The notes under the pieces are model-generated. The model made no database searches, was not told the origin of the DNA, and saw only the letters and a program-made list of their open reading frames with translations. A stretch of 39,209 nt of DNA from [Clostridium] aminophilum (GTDB lineage: Bacteria > Bacillota > Clostridia > Lachnospirales > Lachnospiraceae), in NCBI RefSeq assembly GCF_900101295.1, contig NZ_FOIL01000030.1, positions 1 to 39,209 on the forward strand. The letters run 5' to 3'. Positions 14,324 to 24,734 of this stretch are shown piece after piece. Position numbers and translations under genes: made by a program. Every line of letters starts with the position of its first letter. Positions within the stretch are counted from its first letter, which is position 1.

Positions 14324-16750
14324 ATGAACGCTAAAGTACTGAGAACCCTTGAATTTCTCAAAATCCGTGACCGTCTGACCGGCTTCGCCACCTGCGACCT
14401 CGGCCGGAGTCTGTGCCGGAATCTCGTGCCGTCCATCGACCCGGACACCATCCGCGCCGATCAGACCCATACCTCCGACGCCGTCGACCGCATCCGCATG
14501 AAGGGCGGCCTGAATTTCTCCGGAACCCGCGATCTCCGCGGTTCCATGAAGCGTCTGGACATCGGCGGCGCCCTCGGCATCCCGGAGATTCTTGCGGTCG
14601 GTTCCGTCCTGAACGTCGCCAAAAGAGCCATCGCCTACGGTTATCACGAGCCGAGCGAAGAGATTCCGGACGACTCGCTGGACGATCTGTTCCGCCGGCT
14701 TGATCCCTGCACTTCTCTTGCCGCCGAGATCAGCCGCTGCATCCTCTCTGAGGACGAGGTGGCCGATGACGCGAGTCCGGGTCTTGCGAAAGTCCGCAGG
14801 GAAATGCGGCAGATCGAGGGAAAGGTTCACTCGCAGCTTAACCAGATTCTGAACGCCAGCCGCGCCTATCTTCAGGACGGCATCATCACCACCCGTGACG
14901 GACGCTACTGTCTCCCGGTCCGCGCCGAATACAAGGCACAGGTGCCGGGCATGGTGCACGACCAGTCCTCCACCGGTTCCACCCTCTTCATCGAGCCGAT
15001 GGCGGTGATCAAGCTGAACAATGAGCTCCGCGAGCTGGAAGGACAGGAAAAGCGGGAGATCGAATTTGTTCTCGCCGCGATTTCCGGCGACATCGTCCCG
15101 TACTCCGACACCATTCTGGAAGACCAGAACATTCTGGCAGAACTGGATTTCATCTTCGCAAAGGCAGAGCTTTCCCGCTCCTACAAGGGAACCGAGCCGA
15201 AGTTCAACACCGATCACTACATCTCGATCAAGGACGGCCGCCATCCTCTTCTGGATCCGGAAAAAGTCGTTCCGACCACCATCTGGCTGGGAAAAGATTT
15301 CAACCTTCTGATCGTCACCGGTCCGAACACCGGCGGTAAGACCGTCTCGCTCAAAACCGTGGGACTCTTCACGCTGATGGGTCAGGCCGGGCTCCACATC
15401 CCGGCGTTTGAGGGTTCGGAACTCAGCGTATTTACCGAAGTTTTCGCGGACATCGGCGATGAGCAGTCCATCGAGCAGAACCTGAGCACCTTCTCGTCGC
15501 ACATGAAGACCATCGTCGAGATTCTGGCAAAAGCGGATCCCAACTCCCTGTGTCTCTTCGATGAGCTGGGAGCGGGAACCGATCCCACCGAAGGCGCCGC
15601 TCTCGCCATGTCCATCCTCAACTTCCTGCATAATATGCAATGCCGGACCATGGCGACCACCCATTACAGCGAACTCAAAGTCTACGCTCTTCAGACTGAA
15701 GGAGTGGAAAATGCGTCCTGCGAGTTCAACGTCGAAACCCTTCAGCCGACCTACCGCCTGCTGATCGGAATTCCGGGAAAATCGAACGCATTTGCCATCT
15801 CGCAGAAGCTCGGTCTTCCGGATTACATCATCGATGACGCGAAAAAACGGATCCGCGAAGAGGACGAATCCTTCGAAGATGTCATCGCCCAGCTCGAACA
15901 TAACCGCATCATCATCGAGAACGAAAAAGCGGAGATTCAGAGCTACAAGGCACAGATCGAAGCCATGAAACAGGAGCTTGAGAGCCGCCGTCAGAAGTTC
16001 GACGAGCAGCGTGAAAAGATCCTTTCACGGGCCGAAAATGAAGCACAGCGCATCCTTCAGGATGCCAAGGATACCGCCGATTCTTCCATCCGCAGCATCA
16101 ACCGGCTGGCAAAGGAATCCGGTGTGAACAAACAGCTTGAGGCCGAACGCGCCAAACTCCGCGGAAAGCTCGACGACGTCGGCAAAAAGATCGAGAAAAA
16201 GAAAAAGGCCATTCCGCACAAGACCGTGGAAGCGCAGTCCCTGCGCCTTGGCGACACCGTAAAGGTTGTCTCCATGAATCTGACCGGAACCGTCGACACG
16301 CTTCCGGACGCGAAGGGCAATCTCTTCGTGCAGATGGGAATTCTCCGCTCCTCGGTCAACATCCGCGATCTCGAGCCGGTTTCCTCCGGATCGGGCATCT
16401 CGGCGCCGGGATACATTCCGTCAAATCTCTCGCGCAAACAGCAGAAGCGCCAGGGCATCGGAACCGGCGGAAAGGGCAGCATCGGCATGTCGAAGTCACT
16501 CTCCGTCTCATCGGAGGTAAAACTCATCGGCATGACCACCGATGAAGCCGTTCCGGCGATGGAAAAATACCTCGACGACGCCTACATTGCCCACCTGAAG
16601 ACAGTCCGCGTCATTCACGGCCGCGGAACAGGTGCGCTCCGTCAGGCGATCCACGCAAGACTCCGCCGGATCAGCTACGTCAAGGAATTCCGTGACGGAA
16701 ACTATAACGAGGGCGGAAACGGGGCAACCATCGTCACATTCAAAGATTAA
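14324..16750 (+). CDS. mutS2: MutS2 ATPase with C-terminal Smr domain
   Basis: An 808-residue protein of the MutS2 family, which acts on branched DNA (anti-recombination) and, in Bacillus, on collided ribosomes. Domains in order: MutS core/lever helices (1-310), ATPase with Walker A GPNTGGKT (333-340) and Walker B LCLFDELGAGTDPTEG (about 409-424), a long KOW-linker/coiled coil rich in Glu, Lys and Gln (about 505-640), and Smr (731-808) with VIHGRGTGALR. The first Smr motif, normally LDLRG, reads VKLIG, which may affect nuclease action. The ATG at 14324 has AAAGGA upstream; an open frame back to 14126 lacks a ribosome site. A response-regulator gene follows after 22 nt, so the three genes to 18952 form one operon. 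Confidence 0.93.
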   Translation: MNAKVLRTLEFLKIRDRLTGFATCDLGRSLCRNLVPSIDPDTIRADQTHTSDAVDRIRMKGGLNFSGTRDLRGSMKRLDIGGALGIPEILAVGSVLNVAKRAIAYGYHEPSEEIPDDSLDDLFRRLDPCTSLAAEISRCILSEDEVADDASPGLAKVRREMRQIEGKVHSQLNQILNASRAYLQDGIITTRDGRYCLPVRAEYKAQVPGMVHDQSSTGSTLFIEPMAVIKLNNELRELEGQEKREIEFVLAAISGDIVPYSDTILEDQNILAELDFIFAKAELSRSYKGTEPKFNTDHYISIKDGRHPLLDPEKVVPTTIWLGKDFNLLIVTGPNTGGKTVSLKTVGLFTLMGQAGLHIPAFEGSELSVFTEVFADIGDEQSIEQNLSTFSSHMKTIVEILAKADPNSLCLFDELGAGTDPTEGAALAMSILNFLHNMQCRTMATTHYSELKVYALQTEGVENASCEFNVETLQPTYRLLIGIPGKSNAFAISQKLGLPDYIIDDAKKRIREEDESFEDVIAQLEHNRIIIENEKAEIQSYKAQIEAMKQELESRRQKFDEQREKILSRAENEAQRILQDAKDTADSSIRSINRLAKESGVNKQLEAERAKLRGKLDDVGKKIEKKKKAIPHKTVEAQSLRLGDTVKVVSMNLTGTVDTLPDAKGNLFVQMGILRSSVNIRDLEPVSSGSGISAPGYIPSNLSRKQQKRQGIGTGGKGSIGMSKSLSVSSEVKLIGMTTDEAVPAMEKYLDDAYIAHLKTVRVIHGRGTGALRQAIHARLRRISYVKEFRDGNYNEGGNGATIVTFKD

Positions 16751-16772
16751 AGGGAATGAAGGGGAGAATGTT

Positions 16773-17486
16773 ATGGAAAAGCAACGAATTCTGATCGTTG
16801 ATGATGACAACAACATTGCGGAACTGATCTCTCTGTATCTCATGAAGGAACAGTACGAGACCAAAATCGTCAATGACGGCGAGGCCGCGCTCCGGGAATA
16901 CCCGGAATTTGATCCGGCACTGATCGTTCTGGATCTCATGCTTCCGGGAATCGACGGATATCAGGTGTGCCGCGCCATTCAGGCGCAGTCTCCGCGGATT
17001 CCGATCATCATCCTCTCGGCCAAAGGCGAGGTGTTCGACAAAGTCCTCGCCCTTGAGCTCGGTGCCGACGACTACATGGTGAAGCCCTTTGAGACCAAGG
17101 AACTGGTGGCCCGCATCAAGGCGATCCTCCGCCGGGCCCGCATCAGCAGTGAGCCGGCCGCCGCACCGGAACCGGTAAAGAACGGAAAATACGTGGAGTA
17201 TCCCAATCTCGAAGTCAACCTAACCAACTACTCCGTCGTCTGCGACGGAGCGTCGGTGGATATGCCGCCGAAAGAACTGGAGCTTCTGTATTTCCTGTGT
17301 TCTTCCCCGAACCAGGTGTTTACCCGCGAGCAGCTTCTCGACCATATCTGGGGATACGGATATGCGGGAGACACCCGCACCGTAGACGTTCATATCAAAC
17401 GCCTGCGGGAAAAGATCAAGGATCACCGGGAATGGGCCATCGTCACCGTATGGGGTGTCGGATATAAATTCGAGACACGCGTATAA
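16773..17486 (+). CDS. OmpR/PhoB-family response regulator
   Basis: A 237-residue two-component regulator. The receiver domain (1-120) has the acidic pocket VDDDNN, phosphoacceptor Asp54 in IVLDLMLPGIDGYQ, Ser/Thr in ILSAK and Lys104 in YMVKPFE. The C-terminal winged-helix domain (about 140-237) has PPKELELLYFLCSSPNQVF, the recognition helix TRTVDVHIKRLREKI and the end VWGVGYKFE. Phosphorylation by the kinase encoded 50 nt downstream would make it bind promoter DNA. GGGGAG precedes the ATG. The signal sensed and the regulon cannot be told from sequence. Confidence 0.93.
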   Translation: MEKQRILIVDDDNNIAELISLYLMKEQYETKIVNDGEAALREYPEFDPALIVLDLMLPGIDGYQVCRAIQAQSPRIPIIILSAKGEVFDKVLALELGADDYMVKPFETKELVARIKAILRRARISSEPAAAPEPVKNGKYVEYPNLEVNLTNYSVVCDGASVDMPPKELELLYFLCSSPNQVFTREQLLDHIWGYGYAGDTRTVDVHIKRLREKIKDHREWAIVTVWGVGYKFETRV

Positions 17487-17536
17487 GAGCATGCGTCGGA
17501 TGACCGTGCCTTCGCGAAACACAAGAGGAACCTGAG

Positions 17537-18952
17537 ATGTTTCACTCACTCTACAGCAAATTATTCTGGGGCTATCTCATCTTCGCCGTGATGGGTTTTC
17601 TCACGATTGCGACTTTCTCGGCAGGGATAACACACCGGTACATGGTCAAAAGCTCCGCCGACAGCATTTACCGCGAGGCGACCATGATCGCGGACAACCT
17701 CAGCAGCACCTACCGCGGAAAAGTTCTCAATCCGGCGGACACATATCCGCGGCTTGAGGCGTCCGCAGCGCTTCACCAGTCCGAAGTCTGGATCATCGAC
17801 CGGAATGGACGGATCACCGCCGACAGCGGAAGAAAACGCGAAGGAACGACGATTTCCGCCTTTGATCCGACCACCAAGGGCAGCAACATCTACAGCATCG
17901 GGGATTTCTACGGCACCTTTCCCTATGAGGTTCTCTCCGTCGCGGCCCCGATCACCGGCAATATGCAGACCTTCGGCTACGTCGTCATCCATGTGCCGAT
18001 GAACGACATCCTCTACCGGGAAAACCAGTACATGGCCATCGTCTACATCACCGGCGTTGTACTTTTTCTTCTGTCCTTTGTCCTGCTGTTCATCGTCTCG
18101 CGCTACGTTGTCCGTCCGCTCCATCAGATCACGGATGCGGCAAAGCAATACGCGGCCGGTGATCTCCGGGTCAATATTCCGGTCAAGAGCCGGGACGAGG
18201 TCGGCTATCTCGCCGATACGCTGAATACGATGTCGGATCAGATTGCGGACGTGGAAGATTATCAGAAGAAGTTCATCGCCAACGTCTCCCACGACTTCCG
18301 GTCGCCCCTCACGTCGATCAAGGGCTATCTGGAGGCGATCCTCGACGGCACGATCCCGCCGGAACTCCACGAAAAATATCTGACGCTGATCATCAACGAG
18401 ACCAAACGTCTGACCAAGCTGACGGAGGGCATGCTGACCCTGAATTCACTGGACAGCAAGAACTGCCTCAACCGGTCGAATTTTGACATCAACCGCACGA
18501 TCAAGGATACGGCGGCTTCCTTTGAGGGAACCTGCCGCGGCAAGGGAATCACCTTTGACCTCACCTTTGGCACCGAGCTTGAAATGGTCAATGCGGACCT
18601 CGGCAAGATCCAGCAGGTTCTCTACAATCTCATCGACAACGCCATCAAATTCAGCCACGACAATTCCGTGATCGAGATCGCCGTCGTCGAGCGAAATGAA
18701 AAATATTTCATTTCCGTCAAAGACAGCGGCATCGGCATTCCGAAAAAGAGCCTTTCCCGGATCTGGGAGCGGTTTTATAAATCTGATCTCTCCCGCGGCA
18801 AGGACAAAAAAGGAACCGGCCTCGGTCTCTCCATCGTCAAAGAGATCATCCAGTCCCACGGGGAAAATATCGACGTTGTCAGCACCGAGGGCGTCGGAAC
18901 CGAGTTCACCTTCAGTCTTCCGAAAGCAAAGATGCCGGGGAAGAATGCGTGA
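17537..18952 (+). CDS. membrane sensor histidine kinase (HAMP)
   Basis: A 471-residue kinase: TM1 about 11-31, an extracytoplasmic sensor loop of about 135 residues, TM2 about 167-188, HAMP about 189-241, HisKA with phospho-His252 in FIANVSHDFRSPLTSIKGYL, and HATPase_c with N box LYNLIDNAIKFSH, G1 DSGIGIP, F box ERFYKSD and G2 GTGLGLSIVKEI. All catalytic boxes are intact. It is paired with the OmpR-type regulator just upstream. The extracellular segment contains VWIIDRNGRITADSG, resembling a dCACHE/PAS-like fold, but the ligand is unknown. GAGGAACCTGAG precedes the ATG. Confidence 0.92.
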   Translation: MFHSLYSKLFWGYLIFAVMGFLTIATFSAGITHRYMVKSSADSIYREATMIADNLSSTYRGKVLNPADTYPRLEASAALHQSEVWIIDRNGRITADSGRKREGTTISAFDPTTKGSNIYSIGDFYGTFPYEVLSVAAPITGNMQTFGYVVIHVPMNDILYRENQYMAIVYITGVVLFLLSFVLLFIVSRYVVRPLHQITDAAKQYAAGDLRVNIPVKSRDEVGYLADTLNTMSDQIADVEDYQKKFIANVSHDFRSPLTSIKGYLEAILDGTIPPELHEKYLTLIINETKRLTKLTEGMLTLNSLDSKNCLNRSNFDINRTIKDTAASFEGTCRGKGITFDLTFGTELEMVNADLGKIQQVLYNLIDNAIKFSHDNSVIEIAVVERNEKYFISVKDSGIGIPKKSLSRIWERFYKSDLSRGKDKKGTGLGLSIVKEIIQSHGENIDVVSTEGVGTEFTFSLPKAKMPGKNA

Positions 18953-19028
18953 GATGAGCGCATCCCCACTCTTTGTGACGGATACTCTATAAAACGTGAC
19001 GAATATTCTATAAATTGAAACAACGAAT

Positions 19029-19076
19029 AAAGGGGAGAAAACCGCTTTCACTGCGGATTTCCTCCCCTTTTCTTGT
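19029..19076. terminator. terminator after the mutS2/two-component operon
   Basis: AAAGGGGAG (19029-19037) pairs with CTCCCCTTT (19062-19070), with an inner CCGC/GCGG stem, followed by TCTTGTTT on the plus strand. It lies between convergent operons and may also serve rpiB. Confidence 0.8.
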
Positions 19077-19180
19077 TTCATATTTACGCGAGCAGCGGGC
19101 CAACGCCCCTGTCTGCATTTGTTTTAACTATTGCAATTATTCTGATCTTTTCATTTATCGCAATATTCGAGGTTTTATAA

Positions 19181-19624
19181 TCAGCCTCTCTTCTCGATAT
19201 CCATGATCAGGTCAACTCGTCTCTGATGACGGCCGCCCTCGAACTCACTGTTCAGGAAGCTGTCCACGATCATCTTCGCGAGATCCAGACCTACCACACG
19301 CGCACCGAAGCAGAGCACGTTGCAGTTGTTGTGGCGGCGGGACATCTGAGCGGTGTACGGCTCGCTGCATACGCAGGCACGGATTCCCTTAACCTTATTG
19401 CAGGCAAGAGAGATGCCGAGTCCCGTACCGCAGATCGCGATACCGAAATCCGCCTCACCGTTTACAACGGCGCGGGCTACTTTCTCACCGTAGATCGGAT
19501 AGTCGATGCTCTCTGTCGTATCTGTTCCGACATTGAGAACCTCATATCCCTTCTCCTTCAGATAATCCGAAATCTGGTTCTTCAGTTCCACTGCTGCGTG
19601 ATCGTTTCCGATTACAATCTTCAT
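19181..19624 (-). CDS. rpiB: ribose-5-phosphate isomerase B
   Basis: A 147-residue RpiB/LacAB-family isomerase that interconverts ribose 5-phosphate and ribulose 5-phosphate in the pentose phosphate pathway. Residues fit the family: GNDHAA at the start (Asp8, His9), the catalytic-base loop AICGTGLGIS with Cys65, and SRRHNNCNVLCFGARVVG with His98 for ring opening. Length and motifs match RpiB rather than sugar-specific LacA or LacB, although allose-phosphate isomerases look alike. The start at 19624 has AGAGGAG 6 nt upstream; an open frame to 19855 is unsupported. TATAAT at 19756-19751 on the minus strand is a candidate -10 box, without a good -35. Confidence 0.9.
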   Translation of the reverse strand: MKIVIGNDHAAVELKNQISDYLKEKGYEVLNVGTDTTESIDYPIYGEKVARAVVNGEADFGIAICGTGLGISLACNKVKGIRACVCSEPYTAQMSRRHNNCNVLCFGARVVGLDLAKMIVDSFLNSEFEGGRHQRRVDLIMDIEKRG

Positions 19625-19898
19625 TCTGATCTCCTCTTGCCATTCGGCGGCATTTCGATTCCTGTTTTCTCCGGCACCATTTGAACAGCATCCTGCAATC
19701 TGTTTTTCATAAAAAGCCGGCGGACCCTCCAAAAAAGCAGTCCACCGACTATTATAACGATTTTTCGGAATTAGGAAACCCCGGATTTTAGGGAAACACT
19801 GATTCAAGCGTTTCCCTTGTCGGATTGACACTGCGCCTTGGAAAAACTGTGCCATCTGCCGGAGGCTCCCGGAAAATACCGGTATACTCCGTGTTTCC

Positions 19899-21575
19899 TT
19901 AGAAAAGGCCGGTGATCACGCCGTCCGCATCCACATCAATCTTCTCTGCCGCCGGCACTTTCGGAAGACCCGGCATCGTCATGATATCACCGGTCAGCGC
20001 AACGAGGAAACCGGCGCCTGCAGAAACTTTCACATTGCGGATCGTCACGCGAAAGCCCTTCGGCGCGCCGAGGAGATTCGGATTGTCCGAGAAGCTGTAC
20101 TGTGTCTTTGCCATACAGATCGGCATCTTGTCGAAGCCCAGCTCCGTCAGTATCCTGATCTGCTTCTTCGCCTCGGCGGTAAAATCCGCCCCGTCCGCAT
20201 GATAGATCCGGGTGCAGATGGCGTTAATCTTCTCCTCGATGGAGTCGTTCACATCGTACGCAAAGGTAAAATGACGCTTGTCCGGCTCTTCGCAGAGACG
20301 GATGACCTCTTTTGCCAGATCTTCACCGCCTTCGCCGCCTTTTGCCCACACATCGGAGAGAACGACATTGACGCCCAGTTCTCTGCACTTGTCTTTCACC
20401 AGACGGATCTCCGCCTCCGTATCCGTCGGGAACCTGTTGATGGCAACCACACACGGAAGTTTGTAAACGTCGCACATATTGCCCACATGCTGCAGAAGAT
20501 TCGGAAGACCGGCTTCCAGCGCCTGAAGGTTCTCATTTCCAAGCTCTGCCTTTGCAGCGCCGCCGTGATGCTTCAGCGCGCGAACGGTTGCGACAACCAC
20601 AACCGCGTCCGGTACAAGACCGGTCATGCGGCATTTGATATCCAGGAATTTCTCCGCGCCGAGATCCGCGCCGAAGCCTGCCTCGGTCACCACATAATCG
20701 TTCAGATGAAGCGCCATCTTCGTTGCAAGAACGGAGTTGCATCCGTGAGCAATATTCGCAAACGGACCGCCGTGGATAAATGCCGGCGTATGCTCCAGAG
20801 TCTGTACCAGATTCGGCTTGAGCGCGTCCTTTAAGAGTGCTGCCATCGCACCCGCCGCCTTCAGATCGCCGGCGGTCACCGGCTGATTGTCATAATTGTA
20901 GCCCACAATGATCCGGGACAGTCTCTCCTTCAGATCCGTGAGGTCGGTTGCCAGACAGAAGACCGCCATGATCTCGCTGGCTACGGTGATATCGAAGCCG
21001 TCCTGGCGGGTCACGCCGTCGACGCGGCGGCCCATGCCGTCGACTACATTTCTCAGCTGACGGTCATTCATATCCACGCAGCGTCTCCATGTAATCCGCT
21101 TTGGATCGATGTTCAGGGCATTTCCCTGATATATATGGTTGTCCAGCATGGCAGCGAGAAGATTGTTCGCCGCGCCGATGGCATGAAAGTCACCGGTAAA
21201 ATGAAGGTTGATGTCCTCCATCGGAATAACCTGCGCGTAACCGCCGCCGGCCGCTCCCCCCTTCACGCCGAAGACCGGGCCGAGGCTCGGCTCGCGGAGC
21301 GCTGCGGCTACTTTCTTTCCGAGTTTATGGAGTCCGTCCGCGAGTCCCACCGATGTCGTGGTCTTTCCCTCGCCGGCCGGAGTCGGGTTGATCGCAGTAA
21401 CCAGGATGAGCTTCCCGTTTTTGCGGTCCGGATCCTCTTTCAGAAGATTGTAGCTGATCTTCGCCTTGTCATTTCCGTACTGCTCGATGTATTTCGGGTC
21501 AATGTTCTCCGCCTTTGCAATCTCTAAAATATTCAGCGGCTGTGCTTCCTGTGCAATCTGGATATCTGTTTTCAT
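19899..21575 (-). CDS. fhs: formate-tetrahydrofolate ligase
   Basis: A 558-residue enzyme making 10-formyl-THF from formate, THF and ATP; it is the entry step of the methyl branch of the Wood-Ljungdahl pathway and supplies one-carbon units for purines and Met-tRNA formylation. The P-loop is in [22 protein letters not shown] near residue 65, followed by the family signatures [20 protein letters not shown] and [13 protein letters not shown]. The length matches the family (about 555). It stands alone, with no folD or methylene-THF genes nearby, so a general C1 role is as likely as acetogenesis. The start at 21575 follows a GGAAGGATTGGAA ribosome site. Its leader carries three 12-bp tandem repeats. 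Confidence 0.95.
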   Translation of the reverse strand: MKTDIQIAQEAQPLNILEIAKAENIDPKYIEQYGNDKAKISYNLLKEDPDRKNGKLILVTAINPTPAGEGKTTTSVGLADGLHKLGKKVAAALREPSLGPVFGVKGGAAGGGYAQVIPMEDINLHFTGDFHAIGAANNLLAAMLDNHIYQGNALNIDPKRITWRRCVDMNDRQLRNVVDGMGRRVDGVTRQDGFDITVASEIMAVFCLATDLTDLKERLSRIIVGYNYDNQPVTAGDLKAAGAMAALLKDALKPNLVQTLEHTPAFIHGGPFANIAHGCNSVLATKMALHLNDYVVTEAGFGADLGAEKFLDIKCRMTGLVPDAVVVVATVRALKHHGGAAKAELGNENLQALEAGLPNLLQHVGNMCDVYKLPCVVAINRFPTDTEAEIRLVKDKCRELGVNVVLSDVWAKGGEGGEDLAKEVIRLCEEPDKRHFTFAYDVNDSIEEKINAICTRIYHADGADFTAEAKKQIRILTELGFDKMPICMAKTQYSFSDNPNLLGAPKGFRVTIRNVKVSAGAGFLVALTGDIMTMPGLPKVPAAEKIDVDADGVITGLF

Positions 21576-21609
21576 GGTTTCCAATCCTTCCTGTTTCCTG
21601 CGTTTCGTC

Positions 21610-21645
21610 TCATAGTTCATTTCATAGTTCGTTTCATGGTTCCGC
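21610..21645. repeat. three 12-bp tandem repeats in the fhs leader
   Basis: On the plus strand TCATAGTTCATT, TCATAGTTCGTT and TCATGGTTCCGC follow each other without gaps (21610-21645), 35-70 nt upstream of the fhs start. They could be a slippage product or a cis-regulatory site. The gene-free stretch 21576-21897 otherwise holds the clpB terminator and a near-palindrome TTTGATTGTAATCAAA at 21719-21734. Confidence 0.6.
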
Positions 21646-21757
21646 GATGACCGCGCTGTCCGCAGCCCGCCGTTCCCCATTGCCGTTCACTATTGTAAAG
21701 AAAGCAGAACAGGAAGGATTTGATTGTAATCAAAAATACAAAATCCACCACAACACC

Positions 21758-21787
21758 AAAAGGCCTGCCTCCGAAGAGACAGGCCTC
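21758..21787 (-). terminator. terminator of clpB
   Basis: AGGCCTG (21761-21767) is inverted at 21780-21786 with extra pairing in CCTC/GAGA-type sequence; on the minus strand it is followed by TTTTGGTGTTG. It begins about 110 nt after the clpB stop. Confidence 0.7.
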
Positions 21788-21897
21788 CCAGTATGAACGA
21801 AAAAGGAAAAGGGGAAATGTTGTAATTCCTTGGTATTAGTATCGTCGCCTTTTCGTACTTAATAACGTTTTTTATGCAAACTACAAATTAATACAGA

Positions 21898-24483
21898 TTA
21901 ATTTTTTGCCTCCGCCGTGAGCGCACCGTCAGACACATCCAGCCGGATCGTTCCGCCCTCCCGGACTTTATCCTCCAGAATCAGCTTCGCCGCCAGCGTC
22001 TCCACATTCTTCTGCAGGAACCGCTTCAGCGGTCTTGCACCGTAGACCGGATCATAGCCGTTCTCCACCACATACGCCTTCGCCGCATCGGTGAGTTCGA
22101 TCCGAACCTGCTTATCCTCCAGACGGCGGTTCGTAGACTTGAGCTGCAGATCCACGATGTGCGTGATATTGTCCTTCGTCAGCGGCTTGAAGAGAATGAT
22201 CTCGTCCAGTCGGTTCAGGAACTCCGGACGGAAGCTTCCGCGCAGCTCCTGCATCACGCTCTCTCTGGCATCCGGTGAAATGTTTCCGGCCGCGTCGATG
22301 CCGTCCAGCAGCTCTTGGGATCCCAGATTCGACGTCATAATCAGAATCGTGTTCTTGAAGTCCACGGTCTTACCCATGGAATCCGTGATCCGTCCGTCAT
22401 CCAGCACCTGCAGAAGGATGTTGAAGACATCCGGGTGCGCCTTCTCGATCTCATCGAAGAGAACAACCGCATACGGCTTTCTGCGGACCGCCTCGGTCAG
22501 CTGACCGCCCTCATCGTAACCCACATAGCCCGGAGGCGCTCCGATGAGACGGGACACGGAAAATTTCTCCATGTACTCACTCATATCGATGCGCACCATG
22601 GCATTTTCGTCGTCAAAGAGCGCTGCCGCCAGTGACTTCGCCAGCTCCGTCTTGCCGACGCCGGTGGGTCCAAGGAACAGGAACGAACCGATGGGTTTCG
22701 TCGGATCCTTGATTCCCGCCTTGGAGCGGATGATCGCCTCCGTCACCTTCTCCACTGCCTCATCCTGTCCGATCACTCTCTTGTGAAGCGTTTCATCCAG
22801 ATGGAGCGTCTTCGACCGCTCCGATTCATTCAGTTTCGTCACAGGAATTCCGGTCCACTTTGATACCACCCGGGCGATCTCTTCCTCCGTCACACTCTCG
22901 TGCACAAAGCTCAGATCCTCATCTTTGATTCTCTCTTCCTCTTCCGCCAGCTTCTTCTGCAGTTCCGGCAGCTTTCCGTACTGGAGCTCCGCCGCCCTGT
23001 TCAGGTCATAATTCTGCTGCGCGGTCTGGATCTCTCCGTTTACTCGGTCGATCTCCTCACGGATCTTCGAGAGATTCTCCACGCTGTCCTTCTCATTCTG
23101 CCACTGCGCCTTGTCCGAATTGAACTTCTCATTCATCTCGGCCAGTTCCTTCCGGAGATTCTCCAGACGTTCTCTGCTCAGGTTATCATTTTCCTTCTCC
23201 AGCGACTTCTCCTCGATCTGCATCTGCAGGATCCGACGACGCTGCTCATCCAGCTCGGCCGGCATGGAATCCAGATCCGTCTTGATCATGGCGCAGGCCT
23301 CATCCACCAGGTCGATGGCCTTATCCGGCAGGAACCGGTCGGAAATATACCGGTTGGACAAGGTCGCTGCGCTGACGAGGGCAGAGTCCGTGATCTTGAC
23401 TCCGTGGAAGACCTCATACCGCTCTTTCAGTCCGCGGAGAATGGAAATGGTGTCTTCCACATTCGGCTCGTCCACCATCACCGGCTGGAACCGGCGCTCC
23501 AACGCCGCATCCTTCTCAATGTATTTGCGGTACTCGTCCAGCGTCGTCGCACCGATGCAGTGGAGCTCACCTCTTGCCAGAAGCGGTTTTAACATATTGC
23601 CGGCGTCCATGGAACCCTCGGTCTTGCCCGCCCCGACGATGGTATGAAGCTCATCGATGAAGAGAATAATTCTTCCCTCACTCTTTGTCACTTCGTCGAG
23701 AACCGCCTTCAGTCTCTCCTCAAACTCGCCGCGGTATTTCGCCCCCGCCATGAGAGCCCCCATGTCCAGCGCAAAAAGTTTCTTGTCCTTGAGTCCCGTC
23801 GGCACATCGCCGCTGACGATCCGCTGCGCTAAGCCCTCGACCACCGCCGTCTTGCCAACGCCCGGCTGTCCGATCAGCACCGGATTGTTCTTGGTCTTTC
23901 TCGAAAGAATCATGATCACGTTCCGGATCTCCATATCGCGACCGATGACCGGATCCAGCTTATGCTCTCTGGCCCGCTCCACCATATCATATCCGTACTT
24001 GTTCAGCGCGTCGTAGGTATCCTCCGGATTGTCTGTCGTCACACGCTGATTGCCGCGGACCTCCGACAGAACCTTCAGGAACTTGTCCCGGGTGATGCCG
24101 TAGGTGCGGAACAGCTCCTTCAGACATTTATTCGGGTATTTCAGCATGGTCAGGAAAATATGCTCCACCGAGACATACGAATCTCCCATCCGCTTTGCCT
24201 CGTCCTCCGCCATGGTCAGAATCTTGTTCAGATCCTGGGATACATAGGGCTGACCGCCCTGAACCTTCGGAAGCCGTCCGATGGCGCGCTCCACCTCGTC
24301 GGCGAACTGCTCCGCCGAAATTCCCATCTTTTTGATCAGTTTCAGGATCAGACTGTCATCCAACTGAAGAAGCGCCAGAAGAAGATGTTCCGGCTGATAC
24401 TCCTGATTGCCGTGCTCCACGGCGATCTTCTCCGTATTCTGCATCGCTTCCATGGATTTCTGCGTGAATTTCTGAATGTTCAT
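21898..24483 (-). CDS. clpB: ATP-dependent disaggregase ClpB
   Basis: An 861-residue Hsp100 chaperone that rescues aggregated proteins with DnaK. Domains in order: Clp_N double repeat (about 1-145), NBD1 with Walker A GQPGVGKT and Walker [15 protein letters not shown], a long coiled-coil M-domain (about 400-525, [20 protein letters not shown] and onwards) that distinguishes ClpB from ClpC/ClpA, NBD2 with GPTGVGKT and [16 protein letters not shown], and the C-terminal small domain. There is no ClpP-binding IGF/L loop evident. The ATG at 24483 is chosen because GGGAGG lies 8 nt upstream. Expression is under a CIRCE element, so HrcA heat-shock control is expected. It is monocistronic. Confidence 0.95.
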   Translation of the reverse strand: MNIQKFTQKSMEAMQNTEKIAVEHGNQEYQPEHLLLALLQLDDSLILKLIKKMGISAEQFADEVERAIGRLPKVQGGQPYVSQDLNKILTMAEDEAKRMGDSYVSVEHIFLTMLKYPNKCLKELFRTYGITRDKFLKVLSEVRGNQRVTTDNPEDTYDALNKYGYDMVERAREHKLDPVIGRDMEIRNVIMILSRKTKNNPVLIGQPGVGKTAVVEGLAQRIVSGDVPTGLKDKKLFALDMGALMAGAKYRGEFEERLKAVLDEVTKSEGRIILFIDELHTIVGAGKTEGSMDAGNMLKPLLARGELHCIGATTLDEYRKYIEKDAALERRFQPVMVDEPNVEDTISILRGLKERYEVFHGVKITDSALVSAATLSNRYISDRFLPDKAIDLVDEACAMIKTDLDSMPAELDEQRRRILQMQIEEKSLEKENDNLSRERLENLRKELAEMNEKFNSDKAQWQNEKDSVENLSKIREEIDRVNGEIQTAQQNYDLNRAAELQYGKLPELQKKLAEEEERIKDEDLSFVHESVTEEEIARVVSKWTGIPVTKLNESERSKTLHLDETLHKRVIGQDEAVEKVTEAIIRSKAGIKDPTKPIGSFLFLGPTGVGKTELAKSLAAALFDDENAMVRIDMSEYMEKFSVSRLIGAPPGYVGYDEGGQLTEAVRRKPYAVVLFDEIEKAHPDVFNILLQVLDDGRITDSMGKTVDFKNTILIMTSNLGSQELLDGIDAAGNISPDARESVMQELRGSFRPEFLNRLDEIILFKPLTKDNITHIVDLQLKSTNRRLEDKQVRIELTDAAKAYVVENGYDPVYGARPLKRFLQKNVETLAAKLILEDKVREGGTIRLDVSDGALTAEAKN

Positions 24484-24705
24484 TTCCAAGCCTCCCTTCC
24501 GCTCAGACTGTCTATCATTTTGTTGTTCTTCGTGTACTGTGTTCTTGTCATCTCTTGGTGTCTGCCATTGTGATGTTTTGCCATCTCATGGATCCTTCCA
24601 CTTCAATGACTGTCATTCTATGCAGCTCTGCCGTGTTGTCTTTCTTTCACGTTTCATCGCCTCTTTTGTGTTCTATCTATTATAGAACAGTTCCTTGTTG
24701 TCTTC

Positions 24706-24734
24706 AGAATATCACCGTTTATTAGCACTGTCAA
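24706..24734 (-). promoter_or_regulatory. heat-shock promoter of clpB
   Basis: Minus-strand TTGACA (24734-24729) and TATTCT (24711-24706) are 17 bp apart, and the -35 box lies inside the CIRCE element. The leader is about 215 nt. A second dyad (GTTCTAT...ATAGAAC, about 24670-24688) lies downstream of the start point. Confidence 0.75.

Noticed and set aside
19716-19749. Leader hairpin of rpiB (GTCGGTGGAC / GTCCGCCGGC on the minus strand)
   Set aside because: The predicted transcription start from the -10 box at 19751-19756 falls inside the first arm, so the full hairpin would not be in the transcript.
21576-21897. THF or ZTP riboswitch upstream of fhs
   Set aside because: The conserved core sequences of either class could not be found in the leader; only tandem repeats and a palindrome are seen.
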